A program made the translations under genes and the position numbers. DNA of 27,783 nucleotides from Desulfotignum sp. Lineage in GTDB: Bacteria > Desulfobacterota > Desulfobacteria > Desulfobacterales > Desulfobacteraceae. The DNA lies in assembly GCA_021737445.1 (NCBI GenBank), contig JAIPDY010000009.1, positions 1-27,783 of the forward strand. Reading direction: 5' to 3'. Below, in pieces: positions 8,206-17,920 of the stretch; position 1 is the first letter of the stretch, and each line of letters opens with the position of its first letter. The notes below the pieces were generated by a model that was not told the origin of the DNA, did not search any database, and was given only the letters and a program-made list of their open reading frames with translations.

Positions 8206-10212
8206 TTACTGGATTTCATGATCTATGTCTGCTACTTTGATCAAATTTCCTGCTGCCATTTTTTTTATGAAATGCAAAGCGATATTTTCATCTTGTGTGA
8301 TTGCCATGACATCCTGGCAGCTGAATATGCTGTCCCTTAGAATATCCATTATATCAGATTGCTGTTTGTCAATAAAAATGTGATGATCGCGACTTTCAGA
8401 CATATTGACAACAATATAATCGCCTTGTTCACAAAAAGCATGGTGCATCACCCTTTGGCGGACCAATAATTTTTCAAAAACAAATGCTATGCCTTTTATG
8501 TCAGCACCGGACCCGGCAGCTGTAATCCTGTCCAGGCAGTTTTTAAATTTTTGCTTGTTTTTTATCTCTTTGTTCAATTGGCCATAGCGTTCTACAATGC
8601 GTAATTTTTTTTCATGTGTCATTCCATTGGGGTCATCAAAAGCCATTGATAATATCCGTCCGTGCAGATGCTGATTATCAGTGCTGCTGTCTTTAATGCG
8701 CAGACCGTATTTGTGTGGATTTTTTCCCATGTCAGATGTTTGTGTCAAAGTGAAAATGCTGCACTTAAACTGGGTGAAAATATCGGTATATTCTTTGCAG
8801 AAGGCGAATGTTTCAAGTTCCTGGTCATAGGTGGCGCCGGGGGTGCCGACAATAACATTCAGATGGTTGTTCTTAAGTGATGCAGCCCTAAGGTTTTCAA
8901 AAAATCCTCTGATAATTTTTTTGTTGTATCCTTTATTGAGTGTCTGCAATACACATTCATTGGCGGATTCCATCCCTATGGTACAGCTGAACCCGCTCTT
9001 GGCCATTGATTGTAATATCTTTGTGGTAAACCCGGCATCTACCCGTAAAAAAGAATGCCAGGAAATATTCAGATTATTGTCCAACAGGGCGGTTGCGATC
9101 TCAAAGGCATGTTTTGGATGTATTGCCTCAGCCAGCATGCGAAAATTTGTAAATTTAAGGCTGTGATAATATTTTATGTCGGCAATGATTTCGCTGACAG
9201 GCCTTGGCCGGTATATTTTGTCTTTGTGTAGATTGATGTAATCACAAAATGAACATTTTTTCCAATAACATCCGGTTGACTGGGTGACAGGGATGGGAGC
9301 ATTTTTTGAGAAATACCCCATATTTTCCTTTTGGAATCTATTGTGGGTGTGCACCTGTTTGTCGTTCCGATGACAAAAAGAATCAGACGGGTCTGCGCTT
9401 TTGTTTAATCCATCATGCAAGATCACGTTTTTGGTATCATCAACAGCCTGATCCCGCAGTTTATGACGTAATACCTGCAGCAAAGGCATTTCCCCGTCAT
9501 ATCTGACAAACGAATCCACAGGTGCGACTTTTATCACCGCATTCAGATATGTTTCAGGCAGCAGGGTGATGATCGGGCCACCAAAACTAATATGCACATC
9601 CGGCATCTTTTTTTTGATTTCACTGGCCAATATCATTGCAGGAATAAACTGCTGGGCAAAGGGGATGGAAAATCCAATGACCGGTATCTGTTTATCGATG
9701 ATGGAACGCTGTATCTGATCATGTAAAAGCGCTTTGATGCGTATGGCTTCAGGACAGGAGAAAAAAGCCTTTAGATCGTCTGTTTCCGGAATATTTTTTT
9801 TGTAAAAAAGGCCAAAATATTTTTTAAACAGGTCAATGAATATCCTTGTATAGCGAATGCCGCAATTTTCCATATCCATCAGGTTTTTTATGCGATGGTG
9901 ATCTGAATGGATACGCCGTCCATACAAAAGTCTGGCAAATGATCTCAAACTTGCGGCATATGCTTGTTTTTCTTTTTGTGAATGAAGACCTGATGTTTCC
10001 AGCCAGGCCCTGTTTGACGCAACGGTTTTTATTTCTTCGTCCAGAAAATATGGACTGGTAAGTTTGCTGAGCGCAAGAATATTTAAATCCAATGGCTTTG
10101 CAGAAAATCCATTGTTGTTGATAAACGAAGACAAAAAATGGGGTGCAGGATAGACCCGGGCAATACGGTCCATCGGCGGAGGAAATACAATGACTGCATC
10201 TGGATTTTTCAT
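8206..10212 (-). CDS. B12-binding-domain-type radical SAM protein with possible PqqD/RRE-like C-terminus
   Basis: A 668-residue protein. The N-terminal part (about 1-250) has VIVFPPPMDR and a Rossmann-like stretch VIGFSIPFAQQF ... ISFGGP ... RYDGE, as in B12-binding radical SAM enzymes; a clear cobalamin-ligand motif is not seen. The cluster motif GCYWKKCSFC (Cys315, Cys320, Cys323) has CX4CX2C spacing. The barrel continues through FRMLAEAI, IGMESANECVLQTLNKG and VIVGTPG. Residues about 600-668 (YIVVN ... HIFID ... SDIMDILRD ... IALHFIKKMAAGNLIKV) look like a small beta plus winged-helix unit resembling PqqD peptide-binding domains. That match is by eye only. The gene is richer in A and T than its neighbours. 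Its start overlaps the upstream gene's end by four bases. Function unknown. Confidence 0.8.
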   Translation of the reverse strand: MKNPDAVIVFPPPMDRIARVYPAPHFLSSFINNNGFSAKPLDLNILALSKLTSPYFLDEEIKTVASNRAWLETSGLHSQKEKQAYAASLRSFARLLYGRRIHSDHHRIKNLMDMENCGIRYTRIFIDLFKKYFGLFYKKNIPETDDLKAFFSCPEAIRIKALLHDQIQRSIIDKQIPVIGFSIPFAQQFIPAMILASEIKKKMPDVHISFGGPIITLLPETYLNAVIKVAPVDSFVRYDGEMPLLQVLRHKLRDQAVDDTKNVILHDGLNKSADPSDSFCHRNDKQVHTHNRFQKENMGYFSKNAPIPVTQSTGCYWKKCSFCDYINLHKDKIYRPRPVSEIIADIKYYHSLKFTNFRMLAEAIHPKHAFEIATALLDNNLNISWHSFLRVDAGFTTKILQSMAKSGFSCTIGMESANECVLQTLNKGYNKKIIRGFFENLRAASLKNNHLNVIVGTPGATYDQELETFAFCKEYTDIFTQFKCSIFTLTQTSDMGKNPHKYGLRIKDSSTDNQHLHGRILSMAFDDPNGMTHEKKLRIVERYGQLNKEIKNKQKFKNCLDRITAAGSGADIKGIAFVFEKLLVRQRVMHHAFCEQGDYIVVNMSESRDHHIFIDKQQSDIMDILRDSIFSCQDVMAITQDENIALHFIKKMAAGNLIKVADIDHEIQ

Positions 10213-11873
10213 ACCATATTTTCCTTATCTTTTACAAACCGGTCCGCAACGGGATCATATGCTGCGGGATGTGCCTGGATAAACCGGGTGACAGCCCGGG
10301 TGTGGCGATCAAAGACCAGGGCTGTGACATAGAACCTGAACCGGTCAAAAAATTCATTTATATCATGTGAAAGCAGGTGTTGTATATCTGTTTTCCGATT
10401 TTTTCGGCCATAGCGGTTTTCCAGCCGGTCTGCTTCCGGTTTTATCAGATGGGCGATGATGGTTTTTTTATCTTCCTGGTCCGCCAGAAAATCCCGGGCA
10501 GCCTGTAAAAAAAATGACACTGCGCAGGTCCGGGATTGTTCCACAATAGTTTTGTTGCAAAAATCCAGGTGGGCACCAATTTTCTGCCGGTACAGCCGCT
10601 GTTGTTCATGTGTCAGGTTATGGTATCTGCCATGGGGGAAAAATTGTTTTTTGAGCCTCTGAACAATTGACCGGGTTATCTGCTTTCGCTGCACCCTTGC
10701 AGATTCCTGAAAGATGGTGAAATATTCCTTAAGATTGCGCATGCCCGGAGGGGACAGGTCCATGGAACCGTTGTCCAGCAGCAAGGTTTCCACCTGGACA
10801 TCCAGCAGCCCGGACAGGTGAAAGGGTGTGTTTGTTTCCCCCACCACTTCCAGGGGTTTGAAATAGTCTTTCAGCAGGGCCTGACGCCCGATTTTTTTTA
10901 CCGGGAAAGCCATTGTTTTCCGGGTGACCGGCAGTTTTTTGTGGCCCATGGGATGCAGGGCACAGGTAAAGGTCGGGATGATGATAAAGGCTCCCTCAGG
11001 GGTAATCTCCGTACCATAGGCATCGGTGATGGAGGATTTCACCGTGGTAAAATCCTCATCCAGTCCTGCCGGTATGAGCAGGTCATCTGAATCGTGCTGC
11101 TTGGAAAGTTTTATGCCGGTTTGCTTTTCCAGGGCAGTGATGCGGTCCCGGTTTGCATCTGTCACACTCACGGACAGGGCGATATTCCGGTGGACCAATG
11201 TTTGCAATACTTTCTGTCCGGCCCTTGGCACCTTGGTCAAAAGACTGAAGCAGGCAGCGCTTTCCACGGGTGCCAGAAGATCTGCCAGGGTATGGGCACC
11301 ATCCTGCCAGTCCAGGGGGTCTGATGCACCGTACAGGGCGGGATCTGTGTTGCGCTGCAACAGAAGCTGTTCTATGATCTGTGCGGCGGCATCGTGTGAA
11401 AAATGGCTTCTGATGCCGGGCAGTGCCCATTCATTGCACCGCCGGCAGAAATGGGAGCATCCGGAGGTGAGCTGCACGGTAATGGCATTTTTAAACAACA
11501 GATCCATCTGCCAGGGCATCAGGTCTGCACGGGCCTGCCAGTCTGTATAAGATACATGGTACACCGCATGGCACCGGAATTTTACAACATCTGCCAGCAG
11601 GGTTTTCAACGCCTGAAAGGGCGTTGTAAGACCAACCTGGGGTGAGAGCAAAAAATGTTTGAAGCGCAGAAAGGCGGTCTGTATTTGCCGCAGCAGCTTT
11701 TCCCGGGTTTCTTCGGGTTCCGGCAGGCTCTGTTGCGCTGCATCCAGAATCATAAGAAAGGCTGTGCGTGCTTTTTGGGCATCCTGCTGGTAAATTGCAG
11801 CCAGAAAACGGTTTTTCAGGGTTTCCAGCGGGATCTCATGGTGTTTCCCATATGGCATCTTGAAGGGTTTCAT
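10209..11873 (-). CDS. Divergent radical SAM-like protein, function unknown
   Basis: About 554 residues (562 if begun at a GTG whose first base is 11897). A CX3CX2C motif lies in LTSGCSHFCRRCNEWALPG (Cys147, Cys151, Cys154 in the longer form), followed by LYGASDPLDW, comparable to the post-cluster strand of radical SAM barrels. The rest is hard to place. The C-terminal 200 residues are helical and basic with several Cys and His residues. I prefer the ATG at 11873; neither start has a clear ribosome site. The end overlaps the next radical SAM gene by four bases, so the two are probably co-translated and act together. The start lies just after the dsr operon terminator. It could be a radical SAM partner or a degenerate, substrate-binding relative. 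Confidence 0.65.
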   Translation of the reverse strand: MKPFKMPYGKHHEIPLETLKNRFLAAIYQQDAQKARTAFLMILDAAQQSLPEPEETREKLLRQIQTAFLRFKHFLLSPQVGLTTPFQALKTLLADVVKFRCHAVYHVSYTDWQARADLMPWQMDLLFKNAITVQLTSGCSHFCRRCNEWALPGIRSHFSHDAAAQIIEQLLLQRNTDPALYGASDPLDWQDGAHTLADLLAPVESAACFSLLTKVPRAGQKVLQTLVHRNIALSVSVTDANRDRITALEKQTGIKLSKQHDSDDLLIPAGLDEDFTTVKSSITDAYGTEITPEGAFIIIPTFTCALHPMGHKKLPVTRKTMAFPVKKIGRQALLKDYFKPLEVVGETNTPFHLSGLLDVQVETLLLDNGSMDLSPPGMRNLKEYFTIFQESARVQRKQITRSIVQRLKKQFFPHGRYHNLTHEQQRLYRQKIGAHLDFCNKTIVEQSRTCAVSFFLQAARDFLADQEDKKTIIAHLIKPEADRLENRYGRKNRKTDIQHLLSHDINEFFDRFRFYVTALVFDRHTRAVTRFIQAHPAAYDPVADRFVKDKENMV

Positions 11874-11901
11874 ATTTGTTTTTGTTTTTTTGCACACACA
11901 T

Positions 11902-11937
11902 AAAAAAACAGGGGGGTGCCGTATGTCACCCCCCTGT
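11902..11937 (-). terminator. Rho-independent terminator of the dsrMKJOP operon
   Basis: An 11-bp perfect inverted repeat (11908-11918 and 11927-11937, core GGGGGGTG) with an 8-base loop. On the minus strand it is followed immediately by a run of T (11902-11908 read as A on the plus strand). It is 50 bases past the dsrP stop and correctly oriented for that operon. Confidence 0.9.
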
Positions 11938-11944
11938 TGTCAAC

Positions 11945-11969
11945 ATCCTGCGGTCATGGGATGCAGGAT
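11945..11969 (-). other. Second hairpin between dsrP and its terminator
   Basis: ATCCTGC at 11945-11951 pairs with GCAGGAT at 11963-11969 across an 11-base loop. It lies directly upstream of the terminator in the dsr transcript and would give a double-hairpin 3' end, possibly protecting the mRNA. Confidence 0.45.
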
Positions 11970-11986
11970 ATCATGGAATCAGCGCA

Positions 11987-13144
11987 TCAGCCGCCCACCT
12001 CTTCTTTGACCTGGGTGGCCAGCTTGTACAAGATGGTGAGTACCAGAAATCCAGTGGCATAAACGCCCAGGGTGATAACAATCTCCTGGCCTGTGGGGGC
12101 GTATTCTGTCACATGGTGCAGCGGAGAGGGCACAAAACCACCGGAGATCATGCCTAAGCCCTTGTCGATCCATGCGCCGATAAAAACCATGGCACAGGCC
12201 ACAGGCAAAAGGATGTAATTGGTGCGCAGTTTTGGAATGACCAGAAAAACCGCACCAACCGCCATTAAAATAAACCCGCTCCACATCCAGGGCACCAGGG
12301 CATTGTATCCGTGGTATCCGAACAAAAGGTACTGCAGATGGGTCTTATGTCCGGGGATACCGGAATAATACACCACAAACACCTCGCACAAAAAGAAGAA
12401 CAGATTGGCGATGACGGCGTAGCAGACAATCTTGGACAGGGTCTGCATGGCTTCCCAGCCCGGATCGAATTTGGTGAATTTTCTGATGATATAACATAAA
12501 ATGATCAGAAACGCCGGTCCTGCAGCAAAAGCTGATGCCAGAAACCGGGGGGCCAGGATCGCGGTGAGCCAGAAGCCCCTGCCGGGCAGGCCGCAGTACA
12601 GGTATGCTGTGACCGTGTGGATGCCGATGGCAAAAGGGATGGACAAATATATCAAAGGTTTTGTCCATGCCGGCGGTTTGACCTGGTTCCGTTCCGCCTC
12701 CAGTACTTTCCAGCCGATGACGATGTTCAAAAACAGGTATCCGTTCAGAACAAGCATGTCATAAAACAGCATCGATTTGGGGGAGGGGTAGAGGAGCACA
12801 TTGAGCATGCGCACCGGCTGGCCCAGGTCCACGATGATGAACAAAAGGCACATGACCAGGCTGGCCACTGCCAGAAATTCCCCCAGGATGGTGATCCGGT
12901 GAAATTTTTCATAATCATGCAGGTAATAAGGAATAACCACCATGACCCCGCCTGCTGCCACCCCCACCAGGAAGGTGAAGTTGGCAATATAAAATCCCCA
13001 GGAGACATCACGGCTCATGCCTGTAATCATCAGGCCGTTGAAGAACTGATCCAGATAGGCAATTTTACCGATCCCGATCACGATCAGCAGAAAGATGATC
13101 CACATCCAGTAATTTCTATTTCCTTTGACAGCTATTTCAAGCAT
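11987..13144 (-). CDS. dsrP: DsrP, NrfD-family quinone-interacting membrane subunit
   Basis: A 385-residue polytopic membrane protein of the NrfD/PsrC family. It is the integral membrane subunit of DsrMKJOP and is thought to exchange electrons between quinones and the periplasmic subunits DsrO and DsrJ. Many hydrophobic spans are visible, starting with YWMWIIFLLIVIGIGKIAYL. The family stretch SRDVSWGFYIANFTFLVG and VAAGGVMVVIPYYLHDYEKF follow, and a late one reads LLPVACAMVFIGAWIDKG. The length fits the family. It starts 11 bases after the dsrO stop with an AGAGAGG ribosome site, and is last in the operon, ahead of the terminator. Confidence 0.93.
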   Translation of the reverse strand: MLEIAVKGNRNYWMWIIFLLIVIGIGKIAYLDQFFNGLMITGMSRDVSWGFYIANFTFLVGVAAGGVMVVIPYYLHDYEKFHRITILGEFLAVASLVMCLLFIIVDLGQPVRMLNVLLYPSPKSMLFYDMLVLNGYLFLNIVIGWKVLEAERNQVKPPAWTKPLIYLSIPFAIGIHTVTAYLYCGLPGRGFWLTAILAPRFLASAFAAGPAFLIILCYIIRKFTKFDPGWEAMQTLSKIVCYAVIANLFFFLCEVFVVYYSGIPGHKTHLQYLLFGYHGYNALVPWMWSGFILMAVGAVFLVIPKLRTNYILLPVACAMVFIGAWIDKGLGMISGGFVPSPLHHVTEYAPTGQEIVITLGVYATGFLVLTILYKLATQVKEEVGG

Positions 13145-13155
13145 ATGCGCCTCTC

Positions 13156-13980
13156 TTAAACGATATAGTAAACAGAGGGTTCCGTACCCAGGGACTGTTT
13201 ACGTCGGATTGAATAATGTTCCTTGAGAAGCTTCCTGACATCGGACTCAGGATCTTCCAGGTCTCCCACCACAATTGCACCTTCAGAGGCTTCCACACAG
13301 TGCGGCTGTTCACCTTTTGCCAGGCGTTCGGCACACAGGTTGCATTTTTCCACCACCCCTTTGGACCGGGTGGGAAAATCCGGGTCTGTCTCAGCGATAA
13401 ACGGCCGGGGATCCCTGAAATTAAAGCTTCGAGATCCGTAAGGACAGGCCGCCATGCAGAACCTGCACCCGATACAGCGGTGATAATCCATTACCACGAT
13501 GCCGTCTTCACGCTTGAACGTAGCCTGGGTGGGGCATGCCTGAACACAGGGGGCATTTTTGCAGTGGTTGCAGGTGACCATAAACGGCAGGTGATGAAAT
13601 TTTTCATTCAAAAATTCATCTTCCTTGTCCGGAAATGCATAATGAAATTTTTCCTTCCAGATCCATTTGATCTCCTGTTTATGGTTCACTGCACGGGTAT
13701 TGGGAAATGCCTGTGTATCCACTTCATGGGTAAAATCCGGCACATTATGCTGGGTATGACAGGCATGGGTAATCTGTTTGGCGATTTTATCATTGAGTTT
13801 TTTTACAATAATTGCCATGCCCCAGCGCTCGGCATGGAGGGCATCAGGGCTTTTGGCTTTTTCGGCAGCGGCTGAACCATGGGAATCAGATGCGGCAAAG
13901 TTCATTGCCGGAGCAGCACCCAACCCGATGGCGGCAATGCCTGCAACTTTCAGAAAACATCTTCTGCTCTTTTCCATCAT
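13156..13980 (-). CDS. dsrO: DsrO, periplasmic iron-sulfur subunit with Tat signal
   Basis: A 274-residue ferredoxin-type protein. The N-terminus MMEKSRRCFLKVAGIAAIGLG is a Tat signal (SRRxFLK), so it is exported folded to the periplasm. Cysteine groups are Cys137-140-145-149, Cys169-172-175-179 and Cys213-216-228. A first group is degenerate, keeping only Cys74, and Ser232 stands where a last cysteine would be expected. Together these suggest three [4Fe-4S] clusters rather than four. It passes electrons between DsrP and DsrJ. GGAGATTGA precedes the start. It overlaps dsrJ by four bases. Confidence 0.93.
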   Translation of the reverse strand: MMEKSRRCFLKVAGIAAIGLGAAPAMNFAASDSHGSAAAEKAKSPDALHAERWGMAIIVKKLNDKIAKQITHACHTQHNVPDFTHEVDTQAFPNTRAVNHKQEIKWIWKEKFHYAFPDKEDEFLNEKFHHLPFMVTCNHCKNAPCVQACPTQATFKREDGIVVMDYHRCIGCRFCMAACPYGSRSFNFRDPRPFIAETDPDFPTRSKGVVEKCNLCAERLAKGEQPHCVEASEGAIVVGDLEDPESDVRKLLKEHYSIRRKQSLGTEPSVYYIV

Positions 13981-14372
13981 TCAATCTCCTTGGGGTTTGT
14001 GTGACAGTCCCAGCAATAGGGATCCACCGATGTATAGGTATGGCAGGAGTCACAGAATTTTGCCTTGTCCGCATGACAGCCCAGGCAGGAATTTTCTCCT
14101 GTGGACAGGCTCATGTTAAAAAAATTGCCATTGGCAGCCACATAGATCCGGTCGGCATCACGCACCACCGCATCCCGCCATTCATCCAGCAGGGACATGT
14201 GGTTGGCCCGCATGTCATATGTTTCCAGGACACATTTTTTTGCCTGTTTGGCAGGGCCCAGCAGTTCCGGTTCCGGTGCCGCCTGGGTGGTGGTCACCAT
14301 GTTGAACCAGAAGGGTGAGAGCACGGCCAGAACAAAGACAGCCAGTCCGCCCATAATCATATTTTTCGTCAT
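13977..14372 (-). CDS. dsrJ: DsrJ, triheme cytochrome c
   Basis: A 131-residue periplasmic cytochrome anchored by an N-terminal hydrophobic segment (GGLAVFVLAVLSPFWFNMV) that acts as an uncleaved or cleaved signal. Three CXXCH heme sites are present: CLGCH (96-100), CDSCH (107-111) and CWDCH (120-124). Cys47, in KKCVLETYDMRANHM, matches the conserved non-heme cysteine that in this family is proposed to ligate one heme iron. The gene starts one base after the dsrK stop. Its ribosome site GAGGAGG lies within the last codons of dsrK, so the two are coupled. Confidence 0.94.
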   Translation of the reverse strand: MTKNMIMGGLAVFVLAVLSPFWFNMVTTTQAAPEPELLGPAKQAKKCVLETYDMRANHMSLLDEWRDAVVRDADRIYVAANGNFFNMSLSTGENSCLGCHADKAKFCDSCHTYTSVDPYCWDCHTNPKEIE

Positions 14373-14373
14373 T

Positions 14374-16023
<1,650 letters not shown>

Positions 16024-16026
16024 TGA

Positions 16027-17031
16027 TTACTCCTTTTTTTCCACTGGCAGCCCAGCTTCAATCATTTTGTCTCTGAAGTGATCTTCATAATCCTGGTAGG
16101 TATGGATAGGCACATCATAATTCCAGGGGTTTACATGCCGTTTGGCCCGGGTGTTGTTGGCCATGTTCCGTGTGGGACTTAAAAATACCCCCCCCAGGTG
16201 CATGAGTTTGCTGGCCGGAAAATAGGCAAAAAGAATACTGACCAGAAACAGGTGGCCGTAGAACAGTCCGCCTATTCCGTCGGGAATGACCGGGCTGAAG
16301 GTAACCAGTCCCATGGTCATCTCCTTGATACCCACAATATCCACTTTGGTGAAATACCGCATGGAGATGCCGGTGGCTGCAATGCCCAGGATCAGAAACA
16401 AAGGAAAAAAATCCGCAGCCTGGGACACATATCTCACCTTGGCATCAAACAGCCGGCGTGCCAGAAGAAACAGGGCAGCTGCCGGCAGGACCACGCCGGA
16501 CAAAAACAACCCGGGCAGGCCCACCTGCACAATACCGTCCAGGGCTTCTAAAAACTGGATACAGGAAGGCACCGGGGCGGTGAAAAACCGGAAATGCCGC
16601 AGTATCACCACCAAAAAAGCGTAATGGAATGCCAGTGCCCCCACCCACAGAAAAATTTCCCATGAATAGGTGATCCGGTTGGATGCGTTGCGGTTGAATG
16701 CTGCCTTTGTGTTGCGGAAAAGAGACCGGAAGGTGAATATTTCCAGCAGCATCCGCAAAATCACACCAGATGACGTGTCAGGGTTGTCAATGCAGTTTTG
16801 TTTAATCCAGGGAAGTGACTTTTGCTGTCCGCAGGTTGTGGGGATTCTGAAGGGAACAGCAGATGCTGCCCATCCCGTCACTTTCACGACAAAGCCGACC
16901 AGAAAGGCAAGCACTGCCAGATAGGGAAAGACAATCCCGAAGAACCACCCAAGTCCTGCTCCCGCCCCTGTGTATGCCACGAGAAATAGCAGAAAAACTG
17001 CTGCCAGGGGGATCAAGTACTTTTGTGTCAT
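16027..17031 (-). CDS. dsrM: DsrM, NarI-like cytochrome b membrane subunit
   Basis: A 334-residue membrane protein, the diheme cytochrome b subunit that hands quinol electrons to DsrK. Hydrophobic spans include the N-terminal LIPLAAVFLLFLVAYTG and WFFGIVFPYLAVLAFLVGFV, plus a NarI-like core with WEIFLWVGALAFHYAFLVVILRHFRFF (histidines suited to heme ligation) and GHLFLVSILFAYFPASKLMH. The cytoplasmic tail has SPTRNMANNTRAKRHVNPW. GAGGTGG lies 8 bases before the ATG. It is the first dsr gene, 55 bases after the RsbRD-domain gene. Confidence 0.95.
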   Translation of the reverse strand: MTQKYLIPLAAVFLLFLVAYTGAGAGLGWFFGIVFPYLAVLAFLVGFVVKVTGWAASAVPFRIPTTCGQQKSLPWIKQNCIDNPDTSSGVILRMLLEIFTFRSLFRNTKAAFNRNASNRITYSWEIFLWVGALAFHYAFLVVILRHFRFFTAPVPSCIQFLEALDGIVQVGLPGLFLSGVVLPAAALFLLARRLFDAKVRYVSQAADFFPLFLILGIAATGISMRYFTKVDIVGIKEMTMGLVTFSPVIPDGIGGLFYGHLFLVSILFAYFPASKLMHLGGVFLSPTRNMANNTRAKRHVNPWNYDVPIHTYQDYEDHFRDKMIEAGLPVEKKE

Positions 17032-17054
17032 GTTATAACCACCTCATAGATTGT

Positions 17055-17085
17055 ATGCCTGACAAACCTAAATTTTGTCAGGCAT
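17055..17085 (-). other. Intercistronic hairpin between the RsbRD gene and dsrM
   Basis: A perfect 12-bp inverted repeat (17055-17066 with 17074-17085, 7-base loop) beginning immediately after the RsbRD-gene stop. On the minus strand no T-run follows, so it is unlikely to end transcription. It could be a processing or stability element, or an operator that uncouples the first gene from dsrM. Confidence 0.6.
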
Positions 17086-17086
17086 G

Positions 17087-17602
17087 TTAAGATTTTTTTG
17101 AGCCAAGCAGGTCTTCCTCCTTTAGCTCCTGTACCAAACCTGCCCTTTCAAAGGCTGCATGAATGCGCCGTTTGCTTTCTGTAGCCTTTAAAAGGAATAT
17201 ATCTTCTCTGCATTTCATCAGCCGGTTGAATCCGGCCAGAACGACCTGGTCCACCATACGGTCAAATTCTCTGGCAAAAGCTGAATCCATTATAGTTTCA
17301 CCAACATCTTTCAAAGCAAAAATAAAGCTGACCGCCTCGGCTGCTGAAAAAGCCTGGACCGCCCTGATACGGATGACAGGGTCCAGGGCCTTTTCCAGGG
17401 TATCTGCGGTATAATCTGATGCCAGAAGATGTAAGATATCTTCCAGGGTTTCCCTGGTGACAGCGCCCACAGGGTTGTCAAACCGGTCCACATCTTTGCC
17501 CAGAATCTTTGCGCTCTGGGCCGGGTAGGTGTTAATGGTTGCCTGGAACCATTGTTTTAACAACCGGTTGTGGTTGTCTTTAAGGCATTGTTTTATGGTC
17601 AT
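17087..17602 (-). CDS. RsbRD N-terminal-domain protein upstream of dsrM
   Basis: A 171-residue soluble, helical protein. The pattern LLKQWFQATINTYPAQSAKILG near the start, with later VIRIRAVQAFSAAEAVSFIFALKD, resembles the RsbRD N-terminal globin-like sensor domain. This domain normally precedes STAS domains in stressosome regulators, but no STAS domain is present here. From memory, such genes recur next to dsrM in sulfate reducers. It shares the promoter at 17662-17690 with dsrMKJOP and is separated from dsrM by a hairpin, so it is probably an accessory or regulatory protein of the complex. Heme or other ligand binding is untested. The ribosome site before the ATG is weak. Confidence 0.75.
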   Translation of the reverse strand: MTIKQCLKDNHNRLLKQWFQATINTYPAQSAKILGKDVDRFDNPVGAVTRETLEDILHLLASDYTADTLEKALDPVIRIRAVQAFSAAEAVSFIFALKDVGETIMDSAFAREFDRMVDQVVLAGFNRLMKCREDIFLLKATESKRRIHAAFERAGLVQELKEEDLLGSKKS

Positions 17603-17920
17603 ATATTTTTTGGTAAATTTGGGGTTTGTTCAACAATACTGCCTGCTCTAATCGTTAGAAGGATATAAACTCCCTCAATTTTTATGTCAAGGGTAAAACA
17701 GCGGCTTTACTGTTGAAAACAAAATCGGTCTCCAACAGGTCAGGCCTGTTTAAACCCCTTTTTCAATGGTTTCTTTTTTTTAAATTTGGGCTGTTCACAG
17801 ACCTGGTTTTTGTGGTACCGTTAAAAAAAATAATAGCTTTCTAATTTAAATGTTGTTGTCAGCAGGCCCGGGTTTATGGATGTGAATTAAAAAAATTTAC
17901 TTGCACTTAAGGGGAAAAGG
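17603..17920. other. Divergent intergenic region, dsr operon and pagL-like gene
   Basis: A 318-base gap containing the leftward promoter described separately and an inverted repeat AACAGG/CCTGTT (17734-17739, 17745-17750). A+T-rich blocks occur around 17765-17850. Immediately before the rightward gene is an AAGGGGAAAAGG ribosome site. I saw no clear -10/-35 pair for the rightward gene and no small gene. Confidence 0.6.
17662..17690 (-). promoter_or_regulatory. Predicted promoter of the RsbRD-dsrMKJOP operon
   Basis: On the minus strand, TTGACA (17690-17685) is followed by exactly 17 bases and TATATC (17667-17662). The leader to the ATG at 17602 would be roughly 50 bases. A perfect -35 with 17-base spacing fits a strong, largely constitutive sigma-70-type promoter. 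Confidence 0.65.
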
